64,000 nucleotides of DNA from Paraburkholderia haematera (GCF_905220975.1 NZ_CAJNBK010000003.1:372001-436000); one strand, 5' to 3'. Counted from the first letter of the stretch, positions 35,302 through 44,703 are shown. The notes: a model not told the origin generated them from the letters alone. A program made the numbers and translations.

Positions 35302-35959
35302 ACCGACGGAAATGTTTGCCATTGAGACAAAATAGTCGTCTCGACGGTGTCACTACATATCCCATCTATAACGCACAGCGACGTTGCTTACCGCTGCGCA
35401 TGACCGGCGCCAGGCGCTGGCAAACGCCCTTGCCCCCGGGGCTCCGGTCAGATTACGCTCACAACCGCCCCATTTGAGCCCGGCTTGAGACGGATGTTAG
35501 TCGAGTCCCGCGCGGAGTTTCCGTCTCGGCATGATCTGGAGAAAGTAGTCGCCGGTAGGCGGTTTCGCACAGCCTGTACACGGCGAGCATCGACAGGACA
35601 GCGGAACAGCTCAGTACGGGGACAATGCCCCCAGGCAAACACATTTACTGATCCGTGAATGCGGCTCGGGAACAGAAAGTCGGGAGGCGACAGTCTCGCT
35701 AACTTGAGCTCGGTCTTCGCGCCTGATGCAATCGCGTTCAACCGAATTTCTGCGTCCTGATCGGGCACAAAGAGCCACCGCAAAACCAGGGCCATCAGCA
35801 GCGAACATCGTCCACATAAAACAAATGTAATCAACTGTTAATGCCGTACTGCGACCGATTGCCCTACTGCCCCTGAACGGCTTGAACAATGCGTTCCTGA
35901 GCCATCCCGTTGGACGATCCGTATGAGCGTTGCGAGAGTCGAGCATAGGGACAGTTGGA
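35302..35959. other. Region with a possibly frameshifted small gene
   Basis: No certain gene. On the minus strand, a frame ending at 35448 (LKLARLSPPDFLFPSRIHG) and another ending at 35459 (VPVLSCSAVLSMLAVYRL, a likely membrane helix, then CETAYRRLLSPDH) overlap near 35640. Together they look like one small membrane protein broken by a frameshift. Confidence 0.3.
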
Positions 35960-36559
35960 CTAGTGCCGATGCATTCCACCGGAACCATGCATGCCGCCGA
36001 ATTCCCTCATACCACCGGGGCCATGCATACCACCGGAGCTATGCATACCACCGAAGCCAGGCGTACCACCGAATCCCCTCATACCACCGGAGCCATGCAT
36101 TCCACCGAAGCCATGCATACCACCGCCAGGGAGCGGGCCGCGATGAAAGCCCGCTCCGACGAACGTGACGTGATCGTGACCCATCTGGTGAAAGTGGTCG
36201 AAGTGGTGAAAGCGATGGAAATGATCGACAAAGATCAAGCTCACGCCGCCGCCAATGAATAGCGGCGGCCCCCACCACCATGGGTCGGGATAGGGATAGG
36301 CCGCGACGGGGTACCACAGAGCGCTGCCATCCTGGCTTTGAACAATTTGCCAGGTCCCATCGCTCTGTAGGCAGGCACGTCCGACGACCTGCTGCATCGT
36401 CCCATCGATTTCTGCCTGCCCGGCAACTGCGCGGCAATTCGTGCTGTCGGCTAGCACCGGTTGCTCGTCATAGGTTTGCGCGAGTGCAGGCGCAGCGAAG
36501 CCGAGACAGACGAGCAATGTCCCGACACGAAGCAGGTTGTCCATGATGTATGGCCACAT
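35960..36559 (-). CDS. Secreted Gly/Met/His-rich repeat protein
   Basis: 199 aa from the ATG at 36559 (GGGGA upstream); the ATG at 36544 is also possible. A signal peptide (NLLRVGTLLVCLGFAAPALA) should be cut before QTYDEQ. The middle has an element (CRAVAGQAEI ... ACLQSDGTWQIV) like that in RT0821/Lpp0805-type surface proteins, then a His-rich stretch (VDHFHRFHHFDHFHQMGHDH). The tail is built of GGM-H/R-G-x-G repeats. Met and His repeats of this type can bind copper or other metals. A cupredoxin-like gene lies about 640 bp to the right. Confidence 0.75.
   Translation of the reverse strand: MWPYIMDNLLRVGTLLVCLGFAAPALAQTYDEQPVLADSTNCRAVAGQAEIDGTMQQVVGRACLQSDGTWQIVQSQDGSALWYPVAAYPYPDPWWWGPPLFIGGGVSLIFVDHFHRFHHFDHFHQMGHDHVTFVGAGFHRGPLPGGGMHGFGGMHGSGGMRGFGGTPGFGGMHSSGGMHGPGGMREFGGMHGSGGMHRH
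35963..36135. repeat. Degenerate tandem repeat encoding GGMHG units
   Basis: About eleven copies of a 12-18 bp unit with the core CATACCACCG or CATGCATACC (plus strand) form the 3' end of the secreted-protein gene. Units differ slightly. Copy number is likely to vary between strains. Confidence 0.65.
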
Positions 36560-37199
36560 GAATCCCCGACGTTTTCGACGTCGTGTCGTCGGCGTCACCC
36601 AGCACATCGGTGTGCTTGTGCAAATTCACGCCGCGGGCTTAGCTGCGGTAGAGGCCCGCCGCTCGGGACGTGGTTGCCTGACGGGTAAACGATGGAGCAC
36701 GCCGGCTTATTCCAGCGCCGTGCGTGTTACGTGGGCCGCGTCAATTAGGGCATGTTGGGGCAATCGTTCCCGTGCGCGCCGATCGATTCGATTGGTTGCG
36801 GGCGCGATATCGGCCGGCCGCCCTCGGCGTGGCACGTTCACGAAATGTGCCAGGAAACCGGAACGTAGTGAATGTTGCCAACCTCGTCGCAGCGCGCGAT
36901 GGTATAGACCGTGTGTACTCTTAACGATCGATGACTGTCCCAGTCGCACTATCTCTGGAACATGGGAATAACCTGGCTGCGCGGATCGTTCTACTACCGC
37001 AGTTTCCGTAGTAAGTGGGTCACCTGAACGAGCCACGTCGCAATGCCAGCGATGGACATCATCTTGATGTCAATCGGCGGTACGTCACCTCGTCGCGTTT
37101 CATTCGGGACCTTGGCAATGAAACACCCCACCTCGGCATCATGCGCGGCTCAGTCAGCCACACGCACGATGCCGAATGCGATTTGTAGAGAGGAACATC
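36560..37199. other. Region without a supported gene
   Basis: About 640 bp between the divergent secreted-protein and cupredoxin genes. Several short frames are open but lack RBS and family resemblance. I see no clear regulatory repeat. It may contain a decayed gene. Confidence 0.35.
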
Positions 37200-37619
37200 A
37201 TGATCCGCAGTCCACGTATCGCGATCTTCTTTGGTGCGGCCGCACTTAGTCTCGTTTGCAGCCCGGGTTACGCAGACGCGATGATAAAAGCCACGCTCCT
37301 CAATAATCACGCGATCCAGCTTGATGCCAATCACGTCAAGGCAGGCTCAATCGTGTTCGAGGTAAGCAACGCACCTGACACCGGTCTGACGCATGAGCTG
37401 GTCGTGCTGAAAACGGATCTGGCCGACGCCAGGCTGCCCGTTAAAAACGGGCAAGTGCGAGAAAGTCAGTTCAAAAAAATGGGAGAAGTGGAGGACGTGG
37501 CACCGGGCAAGAGCAGGCACATGACGCTCAAGTTGACACCCGGCCGCTATGTATTGATATGCAACCAACCGGGCCACTATTCAATGGGCATGCATACGTC
37601 GTTGGTCGTCACGCCGTGA
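37200..37619 (+). CDS. Cupredoxin-like periplasmic protein
   Basis: 139 aa. A signal peptide (IAIFFGAAALSLVCSPGYA) is cut before DAMIKA. The mature part is a small beta barrel with the type I copper ligands: a His in THELVVL, then C-x4-H-x4-M in CNQPGHYSMGM. The ATG at 37200 follows AGAGGAA. Such proteins shuttle electrons or carry copper in the periplasm. The neighbouring Met/His-rich secreted protein makes a copper link plausible, though no copper ATPase or CopZ is nearby. Confidence 0.88.
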   Translation: MIRSPRIAIFFGAAALSLVCSPGYADAMIKATLLNNHAIQLDANHVKAGSIVFEVSNAPDTGLTHELVVLKTDLADARLPVKNGQVRESQFKKMGEVEDVAPGKSRHMTLKLTPGRYVLICNQPGHYSMGMHTSLVVTP

Positions 37620-37738
37620 CCTTCCCGGGTCAACGTATGCGAGTGGATCGGTAATCGGCGTATCTGCCCTGCAACGAGGTTCGGCGAATGTCTTGACGCT
37701 CGCGACACCCGATGTAGTGCCGGGAGCCTTTGATGAGA

Positions 37739-38470
37739 TCAACCTGGGGCGCCGACGCCGGGAAGCTCGCTCAAGGAGTTCGACACTGTCTCAACCCAGG
37801 TCCGATTCAGGACGGCCATCACCTCGCGCGCCGTGTTCTCGGAATGTGCGCGAAGGATCTGCGGCAGATCCTTGTGAGCGGGATCGGTCAACGCGGCAAG
37901 GATCGCCTCGTGCTCGCTCATCGATTCGGCCCAGCGCAGCGTATCGGCGTTAGCCGCACCGCGCGCGCGACGAACCTTCGACATCAACGAGGCATAGATC
38001 GTGGACAGCACCGGGTTATCCGATGCGTCGACGATCATCTGGTGAATTTCCTGATTCAGGCGGAAATACTCCACCCGCTTGCCGGCCTCGTGACACTCCA
38101 CCACGCGCCGATGTTTCGCGGCGATCGCCGACACTTGCGCGGCTCCGATGCGCTGCTGGGCCAGTTCTCCGGCCATCGCCTCGAGGCCATGCAGCAGTTC
38201 GAATGTCGAATTGAGATCGGCAAGATCGATCGGCGCAACCCGATAGCCAATGTACTGGCGATGCGTAACCAATCCCTCGGAGACGAGTACCTTCAGCGCC
38301 TCCCGCAAAGGCGTTTTCGATACGTCGAAGGCGACGCACAGGTCCTTTTCGTCGATCCGGGCACCCGGCGGCAACTCACCTTCATCGATCATCACGCGCA
38401 GGCGCGCGCCGATCTCCGCAGCCATGCCGCGAGTGCGCAGAAGCAGGGGTTTTCGAGTGGTCTGGCTCAT
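37739..38470 (-). CDS. GntR-family regulator, FCD subfamily
   Basis: 243 aa. The N-terminal winged helix (EIGARLRVMIDEGELPPGAR, FDVSKTPLREALKVLVSEGL at about 50-69) is followed by an all-helical FCD ligand domain (EYFRLNQEIHQMIVDASDN, ... SMSEHEAILAALTDP) that usually binds a carboxylate through a metal. It is divergent from the MFS-racemase-hydantoinase operon and is its likely regulator. A palindrome TGTAATTACA lies in the shared promoter region. Confidence 0.93.
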   Translation of the reverse strand: MSQTTRKPLLLRTRGMAAEIGARLRVMIDEGELPPGARIDEKDLCVAFDVSKTPLREALKVLVSEGLVTHRQYIGYRVAPIDLADLNSTFELLHGLEAMAGELAQQRIGAAQVSAIAAKHRRVVECHEAGKRVEYFRLNQEIHQMIVDASDNPVLSTIYASLMSKVRRARGAANADTLRWAESMSEHEAILAALTDPAHKDLPQILRAHSENTAREVMAVLNRTWVETVSNSLSELPGVGAPG

Positions 38471-38560
38471 GATGGCTGCAAGCTTACCACGAATGGAGCC
38501 ACTCAGAGATGCTTCGCTACATCACAAATAAAACCAATTAAACCAGGGGTTTGCGATATG

Positions 38561-38570
38561 TGTAATTACA
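38561..38570. promoter_or_regulatory. Palindrome TGTAATTACA, probable GntR operator
   Basis: A perfect 10-bp palindrome in the 170-bp space between the GntR/FCD gene and the MFS gene, in a markedly AT-rich stretch. FCD regulators commonly bind short palindromes of this kind in their own divergent promoter. No second copy is obvious. Confidence 0.5.
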
Positions 38571-38642
38571 GATTACTAATCTTATACTCCGGTGAACGTT
38601 GCGCGACGTCACGAAAACACTCGCCTACCCAGGAGCATGTCT

Positions 38643-39941
38643 ATGTCGTCCTCACCCGGTGTTGCAGCCATGACGGAAGGAAAATCCGCCGTCCGATGGA
38701 AGATTTTCGTCGTCATGCTGAGTCTGATCGCCATCAATTACGTTGACCGGGCGTCGCTGTCGGTCGCCATGCCGCTGATTTCGAAGGAGTTCGATATCGG
38801 CCCGGCCATGGAGGGACTGATCCTCAGTTCGTTCTTCTGGACCTATGCAGTCATGCAGATTCCAGGCGGGATGCTCGCGGACCGCTATAAGCCACGCGTC
38901 GTTATCGCGGCCGCGACGGTGTTCTGGGGCTTGTTTCAGGCACTCGCGGCGGTCTGCACGAGTGCGCCCGGACTCCTTCTCACGCGCCTCGGACTCGGCG
39001 TGTCGGAAGCGCCGATCTATCCGGCCGGCGGCAAGCTCAACGCCATCTGGATGACGCAGACCGAACGGGGCCGCGGCGCGACCCTGCTCGACGGCGGCGC
39101 ACCGCTTGGCGCCGCGTTGGGCGCAATCCTGATTACGGGCCTGATCGCCGTGCTCGGTTCATGGCGGATTGCATTTGCGGTCGCCGGTATCGGCACGGTG
39201 CTGGCGGGGATCCTCGCCTGGTATTACGTCCGCAATTCGCCGCGTGAACATCGCGGCGTCAATGAACTCGAGGCGAGCTATATCGAGGCATCCCATGCCC
39301 GTGACGCCGCGCTCGAACCGGCGATGCTGTCCGGCCGGTCGCAGGATTTCCTCAAGTACCGCTCGGTCTGGTGCATGTTTTTCGGCTGGATGTGTTTCAA
39401 CACCGTGTTCTACGGTCTGCTGACCTGGATGCCCAACTATCTGCACAAGGTGCACGGGTTCGACATCAAGCAGATGGGCGGCTCGAGCTTCATCATTTTC
39501 TTCAGCGGCTTCATCGGTGAGCTCATCGGCGGCTGGATTGCGGACAAATGGAAGGCGGCGGGAGGACGGCCGAACGTCGTCATGCGCACCTTGTTCGGCA
39601 TCGCCGCGATAGTGGCAACCGTGTCGATCTTCTCGGTTGCCTATGTGACTAGTCCCGTGGTCGTGGTGGCGTTGCTCTCATCCACGCTGTTCTTCCTGCG
39701 GTGGTGCGGACTTTACTGGTGCATCCCATCGTCACTCGGCAGCCGTAACAAGATTGGCTTTCTCGGTGGCTTCATGAATCTTGGCGGCAATATCGGCGGC
39801 ATCACGGTGCCGATCATTGTCGGCACGATCGTCCAGTTCACCGGCTCGTATTTCCTTGCACTGATGTTCTTCGCTGCCGCCGGGCTCGGCTTGCTGTTCT
39901 GCTCGAGCTCAATCGACTACGAAACGAAAATCCCCGTTTGA
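38643..39941 (+). CDS. MFS transporter (ACS/anion:cation symporter type)
   Basis: 432 aa, 12 helices. The ATG at 38643 is 7 nt after AGGAG; a second ATG two codons earlier is too close to that RBS. The region INYVDRASLSVAMPLISKEF matches helix 1 of the ACS family (organic anion importers such as tartrate, glucarate and phthalate transporters), followed by MQIPGGMLADRYKPR. As the first gene of the operon it likely imports the compound that the next two enzymes degrade. The substrate is not readable from sequence. Confidence 0.92.
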   Translation: MSSSPGVAAMTEGKSAVRWKIFVVMLSLIAINYVDRASLSVAMPLISKEFDIGPAMEGLILSSFFWTYAVMQIPGGMLADRYKPRVVIAAATVFWGLFQALAAVCTSAPGLLLTRLGLGVSEAPIYPAGGKLNAIWMTQTERGRGATLLDGGAPLGAALGAILITGLIAVLGSWRIAFAVAGIGTVLAGILAWYYVRNSPREHRGVNELEASYIEASHARDAALEPAMLSGRSQDFLKYRSVWCMFFGWMCFNTVFYGLLTWMPNYLHKVHGFDIKQMGGSSFIIFFSGFIGELIGGWIADKWKAAGGRPNVVMRTLFGIAAIVATVSIFSVAYVTSPVVVVALLSSTLFFLRWCGLYWCIPSSLGSRNKIGFLGGFMNLGGNIGGITVPIIVGTIVQFTGSYFLALMFFAAAGLGLLFCSSSIDYETKIPV

Positions 39942-39979
39942 TGTTTGACCGACCGTTGTTGTCAACCAGAGATATCACG

Positions 39980-40708
39980 ATGAAAAAACGTACCCTACTC
40001 GGCATGCTGACGCCCTCGTCCAACACCTCGCTCGAACCGCTCACGAGCGCGATGGTCGCCGGATTGCCGGACGTATCGGCACACTTTGCGCGTTTTCCTG
40101 TCACCGAAATTTCGCTCAGCGATCAGGCGCTCGGACAGTTCGACGATTCGAAGATCATCCAGGCCGCCCAGTTGCTGGCCGACGCGAAGGTCGACGTGAT
40201 CGCCTGGAACGGCACGTCGTCGGGCTGGCTGGGCTTCGAGGCCGACGAGCGGCTGTGCCGCCGCATCACCGAGGCGACGGGCATTCCCGCGACCACTTCC
40301 GTGCTGGCGCTCAACGAAATCCTGCGCAAGACCGGCGCGCAGGATTTCGGTCTCGTCACGCCTTATCTCGACGACGTGCAGACGAAGATCGTCGACAACT
40401 ATCGTCGTTCGGGCTTCAACTGCGTCGATGAACGGCATCTGAACCTGAAGGTGAATTTCTCGTTCTCCGAAGTCGCGGGTGACGAAATTCGCAGGATGGT
40501 TCGCGAAGTCGCGCAAGCGAAGCCAAAAGCGATTTCCATCTTCTGCACCAATCTGAATGCGGCACACCTCGTTCCCGAACTGGAACGGGAAACGGGCATT
40601 CCGATCTACGACACGATTGCGACCGTCGTGTGGAAATCCCTGCAACTGGCGGACTACGACACGCGGTGCGTGACAGGTTGGGGCCGCCTGTTCAACGAAG
40701 TCGTTTAG
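39980..40708 (+). CDS. Asp/Glu racemase-fold enzyme (maleate isomerase/arylmalonate decarboxylase-like)
   Basis: 242 aa. N-terminal motif TPSSNTSLEPLT and NGTSSGW are followed by the late Cys motif FCTNLNAA. In two-cysteine members (maleate isomerase, hydantoin and glutamate racemases) the first motif has Cys; here that place holds Gly (WNGTSS), as in arylmalonate decarboxylase, while the second Cys (FCTN) is kept. It may therefore decarboxylate rather than isomerise, but this is inferred from two residues. The gene stands between a transporter and a dihydropyrimidinase-like hydrolase. Confidence 0.85.
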   Translation: MKKRTLLGMLTPSSNTSLEPLTSAMVAGLPDVSAHFARFPVTEISLSDQALGQFDDSKIIQAAQLLADAKVDVIAWNGTSSGWLGFEADERLCRRITEATGIPATTSVLALNEILRKTGAQDFGLVTPYLDDVQTKIVDNYRRSGFNCVDERHLNLKVNFSFSEVAGDEIRRMVREVAQAKPKAISIFCTNLNAAHLVPELERETGIPIYDTIATVVWKSLQLADYDTRCVTGWGRLFNEVV

Positions 40709-40717
40709 GAAGCAACC

Positions 40718-42124
40718 ATGTCGAACGAACTCGATTTCGTGATTCGTCACGCCGACGTGGTCACCGCGTCGGACCGGTTTTCGTGCGACATCGGCATTCG
40801 CGATGGCCGCGTGGCGATGCTTGGACACGATCTGCCGCGCGCACCGCGCGAACTCGATGCCAGTGGGCTGCTGGTGCTGCCAGGCGGCGTCGACGGCCAC
40901 TGTCATCTGGATCAGCCGATGCCGGAAGGCATGCGCATGGCCGACGATTTCCTGAGCGGCACACGCTCGGCCGTATGCGGCGGTACGACTACCGTGATTC
41001 CGTTTGCGGCCCAGCACAAAGGGCAATCGCTGCAGGCGGCCGTCGACGATTACCATGCCCGCGCGACGGGTAAGGCGGTGATCGACTATGGGTTTCATCT
41101 GATCGTGTCGGATCCGTCGCCGCACGTGCTCGCCGATGAGTTGCCTCGCCTGATCGCCAACGGCTACACGTCGTTCAAGGTCTACATGACCTACGACGAT
41201 CTCAAGCTGAACGATCGCGAAATGCTCGATGTCCTGTCGGTGGCGCGCGCGCATGGCGCGCTTGTCATGGTGCACGCGGAGAATTCAGACTGCATCGGCT
41301 GGCTCACGGAACGGCTGCTCGGCGATGGACACGTCGCGCCGCATTTTCATGCGCATGCGCGGCCCGCGGTGGTCGAGCGTGAGGCGACGCATCGGGCGAT
41401 CGCATTCGCGGAGCTGGTGGACGTGCCGATTCTGATCGTGCATGTATCCGGGGCCGACGCCATCGAGCAGATTCGTTGGGGACAGACGCGGGGCCTGCCG
41501 ATTCTGGCTGAGACCTGTCCGCAATATCTGTATCTCACCGCAGCGGATCTTGGCGGCGGCGAATACGAAGGTGCGAAGTGCGTGTGCAGTCCGCCACCGC
41601 GCGATCCGGAGAATCAGAAGGCGGTCTGGAAGGCGCTGCGCCAAGGTGTGTTCTCGATCGTATCGTCGGACCATGCGCCTTTTTCTTACGACGACCCGCT
41701 CGGCAAGAAGCCCGGCGGTAACGAAGTCGCGTTCAATCACATTCCCAATGGCATTCCGGGGCTCGAGACGCGCTTGCCGCTGCTGTTCAACGGCGTCAAC
41801 GAAGGACGTCTGTCGCTGCACCAGTTTGTGGAACTGACGGCGCTCCGCCCGGCGAAGCTCTACGGACTTTATCCGCGCAAGGGAACGATTGCCGTCGGCG
41901 CCGATGCGGACATCGTCGTGTGGGATCCGCAGCGACGCGTCAAGATTGCAAACGCATCGCTGCATCACGCGGTCGACTACACGCCCTACGAGGGGATTGA
42001 GGTCACGGGGTGGCCGCGGCATTGCATGTCCCGTGGCGAACTGCTGGTTGAGGACGGACGGTTTGTCGGGGCCGAAGCGGGACGTGGCCAGTTCATAGCC
42101 GCCGGCAGGCCGTGCCTCGATTGA
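40718..42124 (+). CDS. Dihydropyrimidinase/hydantoinase-type amidohydrolase
   Basis: 468 aa, the cyclic-imide hydrolase family of the amidohydrolase superfamily. Metal site: HCHLDQPM (the two N-terminal His), the carboxylated Lys in SFKVYMTYDD, H in MVHAENSD, H in LIVHVSG and the Asp in SSDHAPF. It opens six-membered or five-membered imide rings. It starts 10 bp after the preceding gene, so it is in the same operon. Together the genes suggest catabolism of a cyclic ureide or imide; no beta-ureidopropionase is present here. Confidence 0.92.
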   Translation: MSNELDFVIRHADVVTASDRFSCDIGIRDGRVAMLGHDLPRAPRELDASGLLVLPGGVDGHCHLDQPMPEGMRMADDFLSGTRSAVCGGTTTVIPFAAQHKGQSLQAAVDDYHARATGKAVIDYGFHLIVSDPSPHVLADELPRLIANGYTSFKVYMTYDDLKLNDREMLDVLSVARAHGALVMVHAENSDCIGWLTERLLGDGHVAPHFHAHARPAVVEREATHRAIAFAELVDVPILIVHVSGADAIEQIRWGQTRGLPILAETCPQYLYLTAADLGGGEYEGAKCVCSPPPRDPENQKAVWKALRQGVFSIVSSDHAPFSYDDPLGKKPGGNEVAFNHIPNGIPGLETRLPLLFNGVNEGRLSLHQFVELTALRPAKLYGLYPRKGTIAVGADADIVVWDPQRRVKIANASLHHAVDYTPYEGIEVTGWPRHCMSRGELLVEDGRFVGAEAGRGQFIAAGRPCLD

Positions 42125-42609
42125 GCCAGGGGACAGCGGAGCTGCATGCACGATCCTTAAGGGGCACGCCATGAAATTCACCGGGCGATTAACGCGTTGC
42201 TGGCACTGACCGCCTGCGCTGTCAGCGGAACAGGACCAGCGCAATCCTCCGGCGTCAGCAGACAGGTCGCAGCTGCGGCCGACTTGCCGTCGGTCGTCCC
42301 CAAAGCCGCTGGCGTAGATTCTGTGCCGCTGATCCGTCTGTCCAAATGGCTGGAGCTGGCCGACATGTGTCCGTTGCAAATAGTCGTTATGACGCCGTCT
42401 CAGCTGTTCGTCACTCACCCAAGAGAACGTCCACGAACTATCATCGGCATGTTGCTGCGGTGCCAGCTTGCGCACGCGCTCCTTATAACGAAGTGCCGAT
42501 TCATGGATTGTCTGGGGCCCCTCTGCCCCTGTTTTCCTGAGCCACGCCCGCGAAGCGACGGGCAGCACTGATGCCTTGAAAGTAGGTTGCCGAATCCCAT
42601 TTACCTTTT
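42125..42609. other. Region with a possible decayed lipoprotein gene
   Basis: An ATG at 42171 preceded by AAGGGG starts MKFTGRLTR and soon stops. In another frame, LLALTACAVSG (a lipobox) follows from 42197 and runs open to 42571. The two parts fit one lipoprotein signal split by a frameshift. Nothing further is recognisable. Confidence 0.3.
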
Positions 42610-43023
42610 GTGAATCAGCGTATCCGTCCCCCCTTGCTGCCTGAATGGCCCTTTCCGCCTAGTCGCGATGTCGCTGGTCGCACCTTCGGCTACCTTGTCG
42701 CGCTTCAATATCGCGGCGCCGATAGGTGGCTCTGGAGCTGCCGTTGCGGCGGCCACGTGACTGTCGAACTTGAGGCGGTGGAAGGCGGCAGAACGCGGGA
42801 CTGTGGCTGCCGTGAGCAGCGTCGTGTGTGGCGATCCCGCCCAGGCTCACCTGCGCTGCGGGGCGGCGAGGTGTTTGGCCAGCTGACGACCGATCGGTAC
42901 GCTGGCGATGGTTTGTGGGTTTGCCGGTGCGACTGCGATCGTGAGGTGACAGTGAGCGCCGGGCGCCTGCGGCTGGGCAAGGCACGTTCGTGCGGCCGCT
43001 GCTTCGGCACTTCGACTGACTGA
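42610..43023 (+). CDS. Small protein with two zinc-ribbon-like repeats
   Basis: 137 aa. Two similar halves each have G-x-x-F/V-G-x-L, then W-x-C-x-C and end in CGC or CGRC (LWSCRCGGHVTVE ... RDCGC; LWVCRCDCDREVTVS ... SCGRCF). I remember this pattern from small phage and plasmid proteins of unknown role, where it probably forms zinc-binding units. The start is a GTG at 42610, a plausible but weak start. It could bind DNA or RNA. Confidence 0.6.
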   Translation: MNQRIRPPLLPEWPFPPSRDVAGRTFGYLVALQYRGADRWLWSCRCGGHVTVELEAVEGGRTRDCGCREQRRVWRSRPGSPALRGGEVFGQLTTDRYAGDGLWVCRCDCDREVTVSAGRLRLGKARSCGRCFGTSTD

Positions 43024-43146
43024 CTGGCACAGTCTGTTCGGTTTGGTCATGGCATGTGTGGTCCGTTTATTCGACGCTTCACATGATGTGTGGCGGCTCG
43101 GAAACACGAACGACGTTCCTAGCAAGTTGTCGTCGGTGTCGAGGCA

Positions 43147-43386
43147 TTAAGCCCGGCGAGTCAGCTCTCTCGACGTTCCCAAATCACCGCTAAGCGGCCA
43201 TTCGACCCAGATCGACTTCGACGGCAGGTTCACGAGGCACAACCGCCATTCGAGCAACTGACTCGAACGGTAGCGTCGCGTGGACTGGAAATCATCGAAA
43301 TTGATGCGTCCCCGTTTGTGTGCAATGGACGCAACTGTCACTACGCGTGGACGTTCAGAAACGGCCACCTTTTCCAGCAACGGCAT
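43147..43386 (-). pseudogene. Remnant of a short-chain dehydrogenase
   Basis: The fragment MPLLEKVAVSERPRVVTVAS followed by IAHKRGRINFDDFQSTRRYR matches the central part of retinol-dehydrogenase-like SDRs (RVVTVSS ... HRxGxIxFDDLQ). The YxxxK catalytic pair that should follow is lost; the sequence continues SSQLLEWRL instead. The N-terminal Rossmann part is missing too. This is a gene relic; the frame is open further upstream by chance. Confidence 0.6.
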
Positions 43387-43563
43387 CGACAAGCCTCCTT
43401 TTATAAGGCAGCACCGCAGGTCAGCCTCCGGTGAAATTGGTGCATCGCTCAATGAAAATGGACGATGCCGCAGACTTTGCTGCACTTGAACGGCCGCTCT
43501 CCGCTCCCCGCAAACTTTGTTGTCTGCCGATAAATGCAAAAATACGTTTGACAAACTATCTTT

Positions 43564-43575
43564 AGATATATATCT
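43564..43575. promoter_or_regulatory. Palindrome AGATATATATCT upstream of the PadR gene
   Basis: A perfect 12-bp palindrome about 40 bp before the PadR start, in an AT-rich stretch that also has the related copies TATCTT and CATCTTAAG. PadR-family repressors often autoregulate through short AT-rich dyads. In E. coli the homologue NfeR binds such repeats before its target. Confidence 0.5.
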
Positions 43576-43612
43576 TACGACACATCTTAAGACACAAATG
43601 GGAGTACCCAAG

Positions 43613-44596
43613 ATGCGTCATCACCATCGTTTTTCCCGTTCGCGTGGCGCGGACGAAGGTTTCTTCGCAGGGCATGACCGCCCGTCGCTGCATGCGCTTT
43701 GGCATGCGTTCGCCCGTCGCTACGAGCGCGGCAGTGAGGCGCGCAGTGAAGGATTTGAACGCCACCATGGCGGACGCGGCGATTGGCACGAGTTTCAAGA
43801 CAACGAGCGTGGCCGTGACAGCCGGCACGAGTTTCGAGGCCACGAGCGCGGCCACCATGGCGGCCGGCACGAGTTCCAAGGCGACGACCGCGATCATGGC
43901 AACCGCGGTGACCGCGGCGGCTTCGGCCACGACCGCTTCTCGCTTCACGCACTGTGGCACGCGATCGGCCGGCATCACGAGCATCGGGGCGGTGGCCGCG
44001 GGCGCTTCGGTGGCGGCGGCCCGGGTGGTTTCGGTGGCGACGGCGACGGTTTTCCGCGCGGCCGCAAATTCAGCTCCGACGACCTGCAATTGCTGCTGCT
44101 CTCGATGATCGAAGCACAGCCGAGCCATGGCTACGAGCTGATCAAGGCACTCGAAACGCGCTCGAACGGTTTCTACAGTCCGAGTCCCGGCATGGTTTAT
44201 CCGGCGCTCACGTATCTGGAAGAACTCGGCTACGTGACCGTGCAACTCGAAGGCAACCGCAAGCGTTACGAACTCTCGGAGACGGGCCGCGAGTACCTGG
44301 CCGCCAACCGCGACCGCGTCGAATTGATGCTCGCCAAACTGGCGCATATCGCCCGCAAGATGGATTCCGTGCGCCGCGCGTTTGCCGGTGAAGAGCCGGC
44401 CGACATCAGCGAAGGCGGCTGGCTGCCGGAACTGAACGAGGCACGCCGCGCGCTGAAACATGCGCTCCTGCGCCGAGACAATGCACCGGCCGCTGAGCAG
44501 CGCCGCATCGCCGCGATCCTGATGCGCGCGGCAAAAGAAATCGAAGGCGAAGGCAATCCCGGCAGCGGTGAAGGCAGCAGCGTGCCGGCCGCTTGA
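43613..44596 (+). CDS. PadR-family regulator with long His-rich N-terminus (NfeR/YqjI-like)
   Basis: 327 aa. Residues 1-150 are a low-complexity His/Arg/Gly/Asp region. It contains an internal repeat (HDRPSLHALWHAFARR at 21-36; HDRFSLHALWHAIGRH at 106-121) and three HEFQ/HEFR units. Residues 153-230 are a PadR winged helix (LQLLLLSMIEAQPSHGYELI, PGMVYPALTYLEELGYV), and the end is helical. E. coli NfeR has a shorter metal-binding His-rich head and represses the ferric reductase NfeF; the gene that follows is an NfeF homologue. GGGAG precedes the ATG at 43613. Confidence 0.88.
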   Translation: MRHHHRFSRSRGADEGFFAGHDRPSLHALWHAFARRYERGSEARSEGFERHHGGRGDWHEFQDNERGRDSRHEFRGHERGHHGGRHEFQGDDRDHGNRGDRGGFGHDRFSLHALWHAIGRHHEHRGGGRGRFGGGGPGGFGGDGDGFPRGRKFSSDDLQLLLLSMIEAQPSHGYELIKALETRSNGFYSPSPGMVYPALTYLEELGYVTVQLEGNRKRYELSETGREYLAANRDRVELMLAKLAHIARKMDSVRRAFAGEEPADISEGGWLPELNEARRALKHALLRRDNAPAAEQRRIAAILMRAAKEIEGEGNPGSGEGSSVPAA

Positions 44597-44644
44597 GATC
44601 GCACAGATCGCGCTACCCGACATTCGCGCGCGAAGGCGCCCATG

Positions 44645-44668
44645 CGCACCTTCGCACCTTCGCACCTT
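44645..44668. repeat. Triple 8-bp tandem repeat
   Basis: Three exact copies of CGCACCTT between the PadR gene and the reductase gene, in the leader of the latter. Copy number could influence the distance to the RBS. Confidence 0.7.
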
Positions 44669-44703
44669 CGCACGCCAATCAAACCAACAGGAATGACACC
44701 CTT

